A DNA stretch of 7,841 nucleotides from DASWOJ01 sp964242325 (lineage in GTDB: Bacteria; Pseudomonadota; Alphaproteobacteria; Acetobacterales; Acetobacteraceae), in the NCBI GenBank assembly GCA_964242325.1, contig CAXTCI010000229.1, positions 1-7,841 on the forward strand. Reading direction: 5' to 3'. Numbering within the stretch: the first letter of the stretch is position 1; every line of letters begins with the position of its first letter. Below the pieces are notes generated by a model, which did no database searches, was not told where the DNA came from, and saw only the letters and a list, made by a program, of their open reading frames with translations. Shown here one piece after another: positions 1-6,652 of this stretch. The translations under genes and the position numbers were made by a program.

Positions 1-750
1 CTCGCCGTTCAGCTTCATGATGTAGATCACGTTGTTCAGATACTGGTGCAGCTCGAAGGCGTCCCGGCGCACCGTCATCGAGTTGGGCTGCTGGGCGAAG
101 ACGAACTTCTGCTCGCAGTCCACGCCGTCGCCGCGCGCCTTCATCGCGGCGTTAGCCTGCGCGTCCGGCCCGGCAATCGCCTCGACCTGGCCGGTGAACA
201 GCGCCTGCATCGTCGTGCTGTCGTCCTCGAAGCGGGAAATGCTGAGGTTCAGCTCCTTCTCCCGCTTGGTCAGCTCGCCCTCCACGCTGCTGCCGCGGTT
301 GACACCCACGCGCTTGCCCTTGAGGTCCGCCCAAGTTTTGATCGGGTCGCCGCGCTTGGCGTAGATGCCAACCTGGAACACGCTGTAGGGGATGGTGAAC
401 ATGACAGCCTTCGCGCGCTCCGCCGTGGGCGCCAGGGTGGCCACCAGGAAGTCCACCTTGCCGGACTCCAGCGCCGGGATGCGACTGGGCGGGGTCAGCG
501 GCACCATTTCGATGGGCAAGCCCATGTACTTGGCGATCAGGGCGGCCACGTCCTCGTCGTAGCCAACCGGCTTGCCTTCGGCGTCTATGGAGCCGTAGGG
601 CGGCGCTCCGACCAGCACGCCGATGCGGACCTTGCCGCGCTTCGTGATCTCCGTCACGGTCTGCGCAGAGGCGGGGACCGCCGCGAGCGCAAGAACCGCG
701 CCGGTCGCAAGGGCCAGCACCGCGGCGCGGAGCATTCTCAGCCTATGCAT
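1..750 (-). CDS. Family-3 (amino-acid-type) ABC solute-binding protein, C-terminus cut by window edge
   Basis: Periplasmic binding component of a polar amino-acid-type ABC importer (SBP_bac_3 family). I read 250 residues from ATG at 750 with no stop before base 1; the family usually has about 260-280, so only a short C-terminal part is missing. Residues 1-29 form a signal peptide (basic start, hydrophobic Ala/Leu core, cleavage likely after PASA). Family landmarks follow: KVRIGVLVGAPPYG near 40-53, GYDEDVAALIA near 63-73, PTAERAK near 108-114 with the arginine (R112) that in this family contacts the ligand alpha-carboxylate, FTIPY 118-122, and a G-S-S-V-E segment near 153-157. The start is fixed by a GGAGG five bases upstream; ATG at 755 in another frame stops after five codons. 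It lies 97 nt downstream of the dehydrogenase gene. Family is secure; ligand unknown. No permease for it is in view, so it may serve a second importer or offer an alternative specificity to the importer at 5291-7468. Confidence 0.9.
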   Translation of the reverse strand, partial: MHRLRMLRAAVLALATGAVLALAAVPASAQTVTEITKRGKVRIGVLVGAPPYGSIDAEGKPVGYDEDVAALIAKYMGLPIEMVPLTPPSRIPALESGKVDFLVATLAPTAERAKAVMFTIPYSVFQVGIYAKRGDPIKTWADLKGKRVGVNRGSSVEGELTKREKELNLSISRFEDDSTTMQALFTGQVEAIAGPDAQANAAMKARGDGVDCEQKFVFAQQPNSMTVRRDAFELHQYLNNVIYIMKLNGE

Positions 751-768
751 GTCATCCTCCCTTGTGCC

Positions 769-783
769 GCCAGTTTGACTGGC
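769..783 (-). promoter_or_regulatory. Short perfect inverted repeat just upstream of the solute-binding-protein ribosome site
   Basis: GCCAGT and ACTGGC arms of 6 bp flank a 3-base loop. It lies 8 bases before the GGAGG ribosome site of the gene starting at 750 and 65 bases after the dehydrogenase stop. No run of T follows on the minus strand, so it is not a convincing intrinsic terminator. It could be a small operator, an mRNA stability or translation hairpin, or chance. Confidence 0.25.
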
Positions 784-806
784 AGACTTGCTGCAACTGG
801 ACGCCA

Positions 807-818
807 CCGGTATACGGC
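807..818. promoter_or_regulatory. Possible degenerate GntR-type site centred on GTATAC
   Basis: The 97-nt spacer between the dehydrogenase stop and the second solute-binding-protein start contains GTATAC at 810-815, the same core as the strong palindrome at 7540-7551. Symmetry is poorer: four of six base pairs match across the 12-bp window. These are the only two GTATAC cores I noticed by eye, and both precede solute-binding-protein genes. It may be a weaker binding site of the same regulator; chance is a real alternative. Confidence 0.25.
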
Positions 819-847
819 CCGGCTCCGGATCTGCCTTCGCTTCCGCA

Positions 848-1834
848 TTACTTGACAAGCGCGGGCCGTATGACGTTCGCGCAGGACTCCCCGGCATGGC
901 GCCTGCGGATGTTCGAGGCGATAACGGCCTGCCGCCGACGTATGGTGCCGGCGGTCCAGCCGGACATGTGCGGCGTCATCACCAGGTTCGGCAGGGTCTC
1001 GAACGGCAGGGCCGACGGCGGCGGGCCGGGCTGGCCGGGAGAAGGGTAGCGATACCAGGTATCAATCACCGCGCCAGCGATGGCGCCACCCTGCAACGCT
1101 TGGAACAGGGCGTGCTCGTCCACGGTCGCGCCGCGCCCGACGTTCAGCAGCACCGCATGGGGCTGCATGGCGGCGAAGGCCGCGGCGCCGACGATCCCCC
1201 GGGTTTCCTCTGCCAGCGGCACCGACACCACGAAGCTGTCGGCGGATGCCCAGAACGCCGGCAGCTCCTCCAGCGGGAAAGCACGATCCACAAGTGGCGA
1301 GGATGGGACGGCGCTGCGGTTGGCGACGACGACCTGCATTTCGAATGCTTTGGCCCGCCGTGCAACCGCCTGGCCGATGTGACCGAAGCCGAGCAGCCCG
1401 ATCGTCGAGCCTGCCAGCTCGCCATGCGTGCGGTGCGCGGCACCGGCCCAGTAGGCCCAGTCCCCGCGCCGGAGCCGCGCATCGGCATCCACCAGCGGCA
1501 CGGTGCGGGCCAGCAGCGCGGCCATCACATACTCAGCAATTGCCTGCTCATGGCCGAAGCAGTTGCACACGACGGCAGTGTCCGGCAGCGCCGCCAGGTC
1601 CACCGCGTCATATCCGGCGCCGGGCACCTGGAACAGCCGCAGCGCGTCCGGACGCGGCAGCGCGGCGTGGTAACGGCTGCCGATGACGGCCTCGGCGCCG
1701 GCATAGGCCGCACGGTCGGCCGGGCTGTCGAGCGCATCCGGCAGCACGGCGATCTCGGAGGACATATCCAATAGGTCGGCGAATCCGTCGCTGAACGATG
1801 CTGCGTTTTCGCCATGGAACACGATGCGGATCAT
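848..1834 (-). CDS. D-2-hydroxyacid dehydrogenase family protein (NAD(P)-dependent) with altered catalytic site
   Basis: Cytosolic oxidoreductase of the D-isomer-specific 2-hydroxyacid dehydrogenase family, 328 residues, complete (ATG 1834, TAA 848-850). The N-terminal catalytic half contains VPGAGYDAVD (70-79) and HEQAIAEYV (95-103). The Rossmann domain has GFGHIG (149-154) fitting GxGxxG. After the second strand comes ANRS (171-174) rather than the aspartate of NAD-specific members, which suggests NADPH use (inference). Catalytic arginine is R234 in NVGRG and catalytic histidine H289 in TPHMSG. The glutamate expected in a DVFxxEP motif is missing: the segment reads IDTWYRYP, with Y263 at that place. 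Substrate is therefore uncertain; glyoxylate/hydroxypyruvate or a sugar-derived 2-keto acid are possibilities. The upstream side is only 22 bases long before the assembly gap, so its operon membership is unknown. A weak AGGTG precedes the start. Confidence 0.88.
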   Translation of the reverse strand: MIRIVFHGENAASFSDGFADLLDMSSEIAVLPDALDSPADRAAYAGAEAVIGSRYHAALPRPDALRLFQVPGAGYDAVDLAALPDTAVVCNCFGHEQAIAEYVMAALLARTVPLVDADARLRRGDWAYWAGAAHRTHGELAGSTIGLLGFGHIGQAVARRAKAFEMQVVVANRSAVPSSPLVDRAFPLEELPAFWASADSFVVSVPLAEETRGIVGAAAFAAMQPHAVLLNVGRGATVDEHALFQALQGGAIAGAVIDTWYRYPSPGQPGPPPSALPFETLPNLVMTPHMSGWTAGTIRRRQAVIASNIRRRHAGESCANVIRPALVK

Positions 1835-1856
1835 GGGACACCTGCTTGCAGTGGTC

Positions 1857-1956
1857 NNNNNNNNNNNNNNNNNNNNNNNNNNNNNNNNNNNNNNNNNNNN
1901 NNNNNNNNNNNNNNNNNNNNNNNNNNNNNNNNNNNNNNNNNNNNNNNNNNNNNNNN
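1857..1956. other. Assembly gap (100 N)
   Basis: A run of exactly 100 N, a conventional scaffold placeholder, so its true length is probably unknown. It removes the 3' end of uxuB and the upstream region of the dehydrogenase gene. It could hide only a few codons, or whole genes such as the missing ABC ATPase. Confidence 0.99.
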
Positions 1957-3360
1957 GCGGCGCGGACCGGCCTGCTGCAGCCGGGCCAGCGCGGCCAGGA
2001 TAGCACCTCGGGCATCCGGCCGGGCCGTCAGGCCGCCGAACACCGCTGCCACGTCGAGCAGGGCGGCCGGACCGCCCGATCCTACCGCCCGTGCCAGCTC
2101 CGCCGTACGGGGGTCCTGCACCTCCGCGGCGGTGGCGACGTGCTGCATCCAGGCCGCGACGACCATCGCGTGCCGAGTGACGGGCAGGCCCCGGTCCAGC
2201 CGGTCGCGCATCGGGTCAAGCAGCCGCGGCGGCAGCTTCTGCGAGCCGTCCCCGGCAATCTGCGCCGTGCGGTGCCGCAGCGCGGGGTTGGCGAAGCGGG
2301 CCATCAGTGCCTCCCCATATTCGGCGACATCCATCCCCCGCGGCATGGACAAGGTTGCCGCGGCATCCCGCATCAGCCCGCGCACGAAGGCGGCAAGGCC
2401 GGGGTCCCGCACCGCATCGGCCACCGTCGCGTCCCCGGCCAGCAGGCCGAGGTAGGCGATGGCGGAATGGGCGGCGTTCAGCATCCGCAGCTTCATCGCC
2501 TCGAACGGCGCCACGTCGGACACCAACAGGGCGCCATGCGCGTCCCAGTCCGGGCGGCCGGCGGGGAAGCGGTCCTCGACCACCCATTGCAGGAACGGCT
2601 CGGCCACCACGGGCCAGGCGTCGTCCATGCCGAGCGCCGCGGACACGCGGGGGCGGTCGGCGTCCGTCGTGGCCGGCACGATGCGGTCCACCATGCTATC
2701 CGGGCAGGCAACCTCGTCCTTGATCCACCCTTCCAGCCCCGGCGCCATCCGCGGTGCCAGCGCCAGCAGCAGGCGGTGCAGCGTGGTGCCGTTGTGCGGC
2801 AGGTTGTCACACGACAGTAGGGTGGGCGGCGGCAGGCCAGCGATGCGTCGCCGGGCCAGCGCGGCCACTAGGTATCCCGGCGCCGAGCGCGGCGCCTCGG
2901 GGTGCCGCACGTCGTGCAGGATATCGGGATGCGCCTCATCCAGCATGCCCGTGGACGGGTCCAGGCAGTAGGCCTTCTCCGTCACCGTCAGGCTGACGAT
3001 GCGGGTCACGGGGTGCGCCAGGGCGGCGAGCAGGGCACTTGGGTCCTCCGGCGCGACCAGGATGCGGCCGACGCTGCCGATCACGGCATACTCGTCGGCG
3101 TCCCCGCGCAGGTTCAGCGCATACAGCCCGTCCTGCGGCGCCAGGGCATCCCGGGTGGCGGGGCTGCGCAGGCTGGCGGCGGTGATGCCCCAGCGGAGGT
3201 CCCCTGCCCGCAAGACGGCATCGGCCAGGACCGCCTGGTGCGCGCGGTGGAAGGCGCCGATGCCCAGGTGGACGATGCCGGACTGCATGGCGGCACGGTC
3301 ATAGCCAGGCCGGCGCACCCCGGGCGGCAGGTGCGCGAGCGTTGCGTCCGACAAGCGCAC
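1957..3360 (-). CDS. uxuB: D-fructuronate reductase / D-mannonate oxidoreductase, 3' end lost in assembly gap
   Basis: Cytosolic long-chain dehydrogenase of the mannitol dehydrogenase family, reducing D-fructuronate to D-mannonate with NAD(P)H. 468 residues are visible before the gap; relatives have roughly 480-490, so about 10-25 residues are lost. The start is GTG at 3360, overlapping by one base the TAG of uxuA (TAGTG); it gives the usual beginning MRLSDATLAHLPPGVRRPGY. The nucleotide-binding loop is GIGAFHRAH (33-41). Others seen: TVTEKAYC (125-132), SCDNLPHNG (183-191), and DSMVDRIVP (221-229), which fits the family signature. The catalytic K-x4-N-x2-H triad is intact as K290, N295, H298 in KLRMLNAAH. 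Mannitol and arabinitol dehydrogenases share the fold, but direct linkage to uxuA favours fructuronate reductase. An open frame upstream to 3738 lies inside uxuA and is not coding; frame continuation through the N run is meaningless. Confidence 0.93.
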
Positions 3361-4556
3361 TACAGCGGCAGCCCGTGCTGGTGCGACAGGGCCGCCATCA
3401 CGCCGCGGAGCTCCGCCAGGCCGCGCATCCGGCCGATGGCGGGGTAGCCGGGGTGGGTCGGCTTGCCCACGTCGTCCAGCAGCTCGTGCCCGTGGTCCGG
3501 GCGGAACGGGATGCGCCATCGCGGGTCGCCCTTGGCCCGGCGCCGTGCCTGCTCCTGCAGCAGCGCAAGCGCCACCGCCACCATGTCGGTGCCGCCGCCC
3601 AGGTGGTCCGCTTCCATGAACGAACCGTCGGGTTCGTTGGACACGTTGCGGAGGTGGGCGAAGTGGATGCGGCCGGCGAAGCGCCGGGCGATGCCGGGCA
3701 GGTCGTTGGCCGGGTTGGCGCCCAGCGACCCTGTGCACAGCGTGAGGCCGTTGGCCGGACTGTCCACGGCGCCCAGGATGAAGGCGATGTCCTCCGCGGT
3801 GGAGCAGATCCGCGGCAAACCCAGCAACGGCCGAGGCGGGTCGTCAGGATGGATCGCCAGGCGGATGCCGGCCCGCTCTGCCGCGGGCACCACGGCGTGC
3901 AGGAAGCGGCGCAGGTTGTCTCGCAACCGCTCCGGCCCAGTGTCCGCATAGCGCGCCAGCATCCGGCGCAGCCCCTCGATGTCGTAGCGGTCGAAGGCGC
4001 CGGGCAGGCCGGCCATGATGGTGCCGAGCAGCGTCTGCCGGTCCGCCTCCGTCGCGGCGTCGTGCCAGGCGCGGGCGCGGGCCAGCACGTCCGGCGCCCA
4101 GTCAGCCTCCGCGCCGGGGCGTCGCAACATGTGGACGTCGAAGGCCGCGAACTCGTGCGCGTTGAAGCGCAGCGCTGTGGCGCCGCCGGGCAGCGGGGCG
4201 CGCAGTTCCGTGCGCGCCCAGTCCAGCATCGGCATGAAGTTGTAGCATACCGTGTTCACCCCGGCCGCGCCCAGGTTTGCCAGCGTTTGGCAGTAGGCGT
4301 CGAGGTATTGCTCCGCCCCGGCCTCGCCGAGCTTGATGGCCTCGTGCACCGGCACGCTTTCCACCACGCTCCAGCGCAGGCCGAGCGACGGGTCGGCCTC
4401 GATGGCGTGCCTGCGGTCGGCAATGGCCGCGGCGGGCCACACCTCCCCGGTCGGGATGCCGTGCAGCGCCGTCACGATGCCGGTGGCCCCGACCTGGCAC
4501 ACGTCGGCCAGGGTGATCAGGTCGTCCGGCCCCCACCAGCGCCAGGTTTGCTCCAT
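3360..4556 (-). CDS. uxuA: D-mannonate dehydratase
   Basis: Converts D-mannonate to 2-keto-3-deoxy-D-gluconate and water (EC 4.2.1.8) in the cytosol, the step after UxuB. It has 398 residues, close to the roughly 394 of E. coli UxuA, and looks intact. UxuA hallmarks in order: TWRWWGPDD (4-12), GATGIVTALHGIP (23-35), NTVCYNFMPMLDW (101-113), AIHPDDPPRPLLGLPRI (234-250), LCTGSLGANP (273-282), FAHLRNV (299-305), FRPDHGH (351-357) and GYPAIGRMRGLAELRG (370-385). H236, C274, H301 and D354 match the divalent-metal ligands described for this TIM-barrel family. ATG at 4556 is 10 nt after the regulator's TAG, with an AGGA-like ribosome site in the spacer. The stop overlaps the uxuB start by one base, implying translational coupling. 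This is the most secure functional assignment in the window. Confidence 0.97.
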   Translation of the reverse strand: MEQTWRWWGPDDLITLADVCQVGATGIVTALHGIPTGEVWPAAAIADRRHAIEADPSLGLRWSVVESVPVHEAIKLGEAGAEQYLDAYCQTLANLGAAGVNTVCYNFMPMLDWARTELRAPLPGGATALRFNAHEFAAFDVHMLRRPGAEADWAPDVLARARAWHDAATEADRQTLLGTIMAGLPGAFDRYDIEGLRRMLARYADTGPERLRDNLRRFLHAVVPAAERAGIRLAIHPDDPPRPLLGLPRICSTAEDIAFILGAVDSPANGLTLCTGSLGANPANDLPGIARRFAGRIHFAHLRNVSNEPDGSFMEADHLGGGTDMVAVALALLQEQARRRAKGDPRWRIPFRPDHGHELLDDVGKPTHPGYPAIGRMRGLAELRGVMAALSHQHGLPL

Positions 4557-4566
4557 GCGGCTTGTC

Positions 4567-5280
4567 CTATCCGGCTGCGCGTTGCGGGGCGTCCAGGCCC
4601 TCGAAGAACTCCGGGTGCTGGACGGCGATGCGGCCGATGGCGGCGAAGGCGGTTTGCAGGTGCGCCCGCATCACCTCGGCCGCTCCGGCGCCGTCGCCGG
4701 CCAGCACGCAGTCTACGATGGCGCCGTGCTGGCCCAGGATCATGCCGGGCCAATCGGGATCGGCGAGCGACAGGAAGCGCACGCGGTCGAGCTGCGCCTT
4801 GGCGCCGGCGATCACCTGCCATACGAAGGGCCGCCCGGCCATGCCGACGAGGTGGCGGTGCATCGCCTCGTCCAGCGCGAAGAAGGCGGCGAAGTCGGGC
4901 TTCGCCAGCGCCGCCTCCTGCCGGGTCACCAGGTCCCGCAGGTGCGCGCCGTCCGCCGGGGTGGCGCGGCGCGCGGCGTCGGGGATGGCGGCGCATTCCA
5001 GGGCGGCGCGAATGAAGCCGCTGTCGTGCACGGCGGAAACGTTGATGGGCGCGACCCAAGTGCCGACTTGCGGCACGACGCGCAGGAAGCCGTCCTCGCC
5101 CAGCCGCCAGAACACCTCCCGCACCGGGGTGCGGCTGAGGCCGTAGCGCCCGGCGACGCGGGTTTCAGACAGCGGGTCGCCGGGACGCAGGATACCCTGA
5201 ACGATCTGGCGGTGCAGGTCGTCGTAGACTTCGCGGCTCGTGATGCGGCCGGGGGCGCGGGCTAGGCTGCCCAGCCTCAT
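4567..5280 (-). CDS. GntR-family (FadR/FCD subfamily) transcriptional regulator, probable local repressor
   Basis: 237 residues. An N-terminal winged helix-turn-helix covers about residues 15-78: VYDDLHRQIVQGILRPGD, then LSETRVAGRYGLSRTPVREV, then a wing ending GTWVAPI. The all-helical FCD ligand-binding domain follows (about 85-225); D137, H141, H185 and H207 sit where FCD proteins bind a metal that helps hold a carboxylic-acid ligand. ATG at 5280 is preferred because the frame extending upstream to 5439 overlaps the permease gene and lacks regulator-like sequence; the ribosome site is weak, so coupling to the permease 10 nt upstream is likely. Being inside the operon, and with the GTATAC palindrome at the operon promoter, it probably represses its own transcript and is relieved by a pathway intermediate. 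The same superfamily includes UxuR, ExuR and other sugar-acid regulators. The effector cannot be read from sequence. Confidence 0.93.
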   Translation of the reverse strand: MRLGSLARAPGRITSREVYDDLHRQIVQGILRPGDPLSETRVAGRYGLSRTPVREVFWRLGEDGFLRVVPQVGTWVAPINVSAVHDSGFIRAALECAAIPDAARRATPADGAHLRDLVTRQEAALAKPDFAAFFALDEAMHRHLVGMAGRPFVWQVIAGAKAQLDRVRFLSLADPDWPGMILGQHGAIVDCVLAGDGAGAAEVMRAHLQTAFAAIGRIAVQHPEFFEGLDAPQRAAG

Positions 5281-5290
5281 GACCGCGCGC

Positions 5291-5968
5291 TCATGCCATT
5301 GCCCCGGCCGGGGCGGGGCGGCGGCCGGCGTCGAAGCGCAGCTCCAGCCAGCGGCCGCCCAGCGAGATCGCGTAATTGATGACGAAGTAGATCGCCGCCA
5401 GCGCCAGCAGCGGCACGAAGCCGCCATCGGTGCTGTCACGGATCAGCAGCCCGGTCTTGGTCAGCTCGATGTAGCCGATGATGGAGGCCAGCGTGCTTTC
5501 CTTCAGCACGGTGATGAACACGCCGACCGAGGGGGGGACGATCACCCGCACCGCCTGCGGCAGCACCACAAGCTGCATGATGCGGGCGTAGCGGAAGCCG
5601 AAGGCCCGGGCCGCTTCCCACTGGCCCTGGCCGACGCTCTCGATCCCAGCGCGTATCACCTCCGACATGGACGCGCTGGCGTGCAGCGCGAGGGCGATGG
5701 TCGCGGCGGCGAAGGGCGGCAGGTCCTGCCCCAGGAACAGCGGCAGGCCGAAGTAGGCGAAGAACATGACGATCAGGATGGGTATGGAGCGCCAGAATTC
5801 GGTGTAGGCCAGCGCCAGGATACGCAGCGGCCGCCACGGGCTGACCCGGGCGAGCGCGACGCCGAAGCCGGCGGCGGCTCCCAGCAGCATCGCCAGCCAG
5901 CTCAGCCACAGCGTCGTGCCTGCCGCGCGCAGCAGCAGCGGCGCGTAGCTGAGCCAGTCGGTCGTCAC
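5291..5968 (-). CDS. Amino-acid-type ABC transporter permease (HisM/GlnP family), second subunit
   Basis: Inner-membrane subunit of the family-3 importer, 225 residues. The start is GTG at 5968, overlapping the upstream permease stop as GTGA; it gives MTTDWLSYAPLLLRAAGTTL, typical for the family. The ORF continues upstream inside the first permease gene, but that part is not permease-like. Hydrophobic segments lie near 11-40, 62-80, 84-98, 135-153 and 183-203. The FWRSIPILIVMFF stretch (58-70) corresponds to the usual R-x-T/I-P-L-L region. The cytoplasmic EAA loop that docks on the ATPase is at 103-126 (EVIRAGIESVGQGQWEAARA, then F-G-F). It should pair with the permease at 5965-6636. The regulator gene follows after 10 nt, where an ATPase gene is common in such operons. 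Confidence 0.92.
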   Translation of the reverse strand: MTTDWLSYAPLLLRAAGTTLWLSWLAMLLGAAAGFGVALARVSPWRPLRILALAYTEFWRSIPILIVMFFAYFGLPLFLGQDLPPFAAATIALALHASASMSEVIRAGIESVGQGQWEAARAFGFRYARIMQLVVLPQAVRVIVPPSVGVFITVLKESTLASIIGYIELTKTGLLIRDSTDGGFVPLLALAAIYFVINYAISLGGRWLELRFDAGRRPAPAGAMA

Positions 5969-6636
5969 CGCGCGGCCTCTGCCCGGAACAGCATCCAGCC
6001 GACGCCCAGACGCAGCAGGTTCACCGCCTGGCACAGCACGAGGTAAACGCAGGCCGCCACCAGGAAGGTTTCGAAGAACCGGAACGAGGTGGAGCCAGTA
6101 GTTTCCATCCACGACGCGACCTCCTCCACCGCGACCGCGGATGCGAGGGAGGACGCCAGGATGACGGAGATGAACTGGTTGCCCAGCGGCGCATAGATCG
6201 TCCGCAGCACCTGCGGCAAGGCGACGAGCCCAAAGGTCTGCAGCGCCGACAGTCCCAGGCTGCGCGCCGCCTCGGACTGACCCGGCGGTACCGCGGCAAG
6301 GCCGGCGCGGAAGATTTCCGCCATGTAGCCGCCGCTGTTCAGGGACAGCCCGATCAGCGCCGCAGCGAACGAAGACAGGCGTATGCCGATACCCGGCGCC
6401 GCGAAGTAAACTAGGTAAAGGATCACCAGCAGCGGCGTGTTCCGCATCACCTCCACGTAGGCGCCGGCCAGCCCACGCCCCAGCCGTGACCGTCCCCGCC
6501 GCAGTACGGCCACCCCGGCGCCGATCACCAGGCTGATGAGGATGGCCAGCACCGAGAGCGTCAGGGTCTGCTCCGCCGCCGGCCACAGCTCCCCGATGTA
6601 GGGGAGTATGGTGCGGAGCGTGAAGGTGTAGTCCAT
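5965..6636 (-). CDS. Amino-acid-type ABC transporter permease (HisM/GlnP family), first subunit
   Basis: Inner-membrane subunit, 223 residues. Start chosen at ATG 6636 (MDYTFTLRTILPYIGELWPA): it lies 16 nt after the binding-protein stop and gives a normal family N-terminus. The ATG at 6720 would add 28 Ser/Thr/Pro-rich residues overlapping the binding-protein gene. Recognisable parts: periplasmic and first membrane helix near 17-45 (AEQTLTLSVLAILISLVIGA), VEVMRNTPLLVILYLVYF (61-78) with the family R-N-T-P-L-L motif, the EAA loop at 107-130 (EIFRAGLAAVPPGQSEAARS, then L-G-L-S) and PQVLRTIYAPLGNQFI (141-156). The stop overlaps the next permease by 4 nt, implying coupled synthesis of a heterodimeric channel. 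The ribosome site is weak (only GGGAC before ATG), so translation may depend partly on the upstream gene. Confidence 0.92.
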   Translation of the reverse strand: MDYTFTLRTILPYIGELWPAAEQTLTLSVLAILISLVIGAGVAVLRRGRSRLGRGLAGAYVEVMRNTPLLVILYLVYFAAPGIGIRLSSFAAALIGLSLNSGGYMAEIFRAGLAAVPPGQSEAARSLGLSALQTFGLVALPQVLRTIYAPLGNQFISVILASSLASAVAVEEVASWMETTGSTSFRFFETFLVAACVYLVLCQAVNLLRLGVGWMLFRAEAAR

Positions 6637-6652
6637 GTCCCGGCCGCGGCGG

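Noticed and set aside
769..783. Rho-independent terminator after the dehydrogenase gene
   Set aside because: The 6-bp stem lacks a following T run and sits next to a ribosome site; kept only as a low-confidence inverted repeat.
788..2820. Long plus-strand frames opposite the dehydrogenase and uxuB
   Set aside because: Antisense shadows of well-supported genes, with compositionally biased translations; one also reads through the N run.
1831..3738. 635-residue minus-strand open frame running through the N run and into uxuA
   Set aside because: Upstream of 3360 it is uxuA in another frame, and its passage through 100 N has no meaning. Only 3360-1957 is real uxuB.
3342..5015. 557-residue plus-strand open frame
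   Set aside because: It lies antisense to uxuA and the regulator; its Arg/Gly/His-rich low-complexity translation matches no protein family and is a high-GC shadow.
5281..5439. N-terminal extension of the GntR regulator
   Set aside because: It is another-frame reading of the second permease C-terminus; the winged helix begins right after the ATG at 5280.
5291..6586. 431-residue minus-strand frame ending in the second permease
   Set aside because: Residues before the GTG at 5968 are an out-of-frame reading of the first permease gene, not a fused domain.
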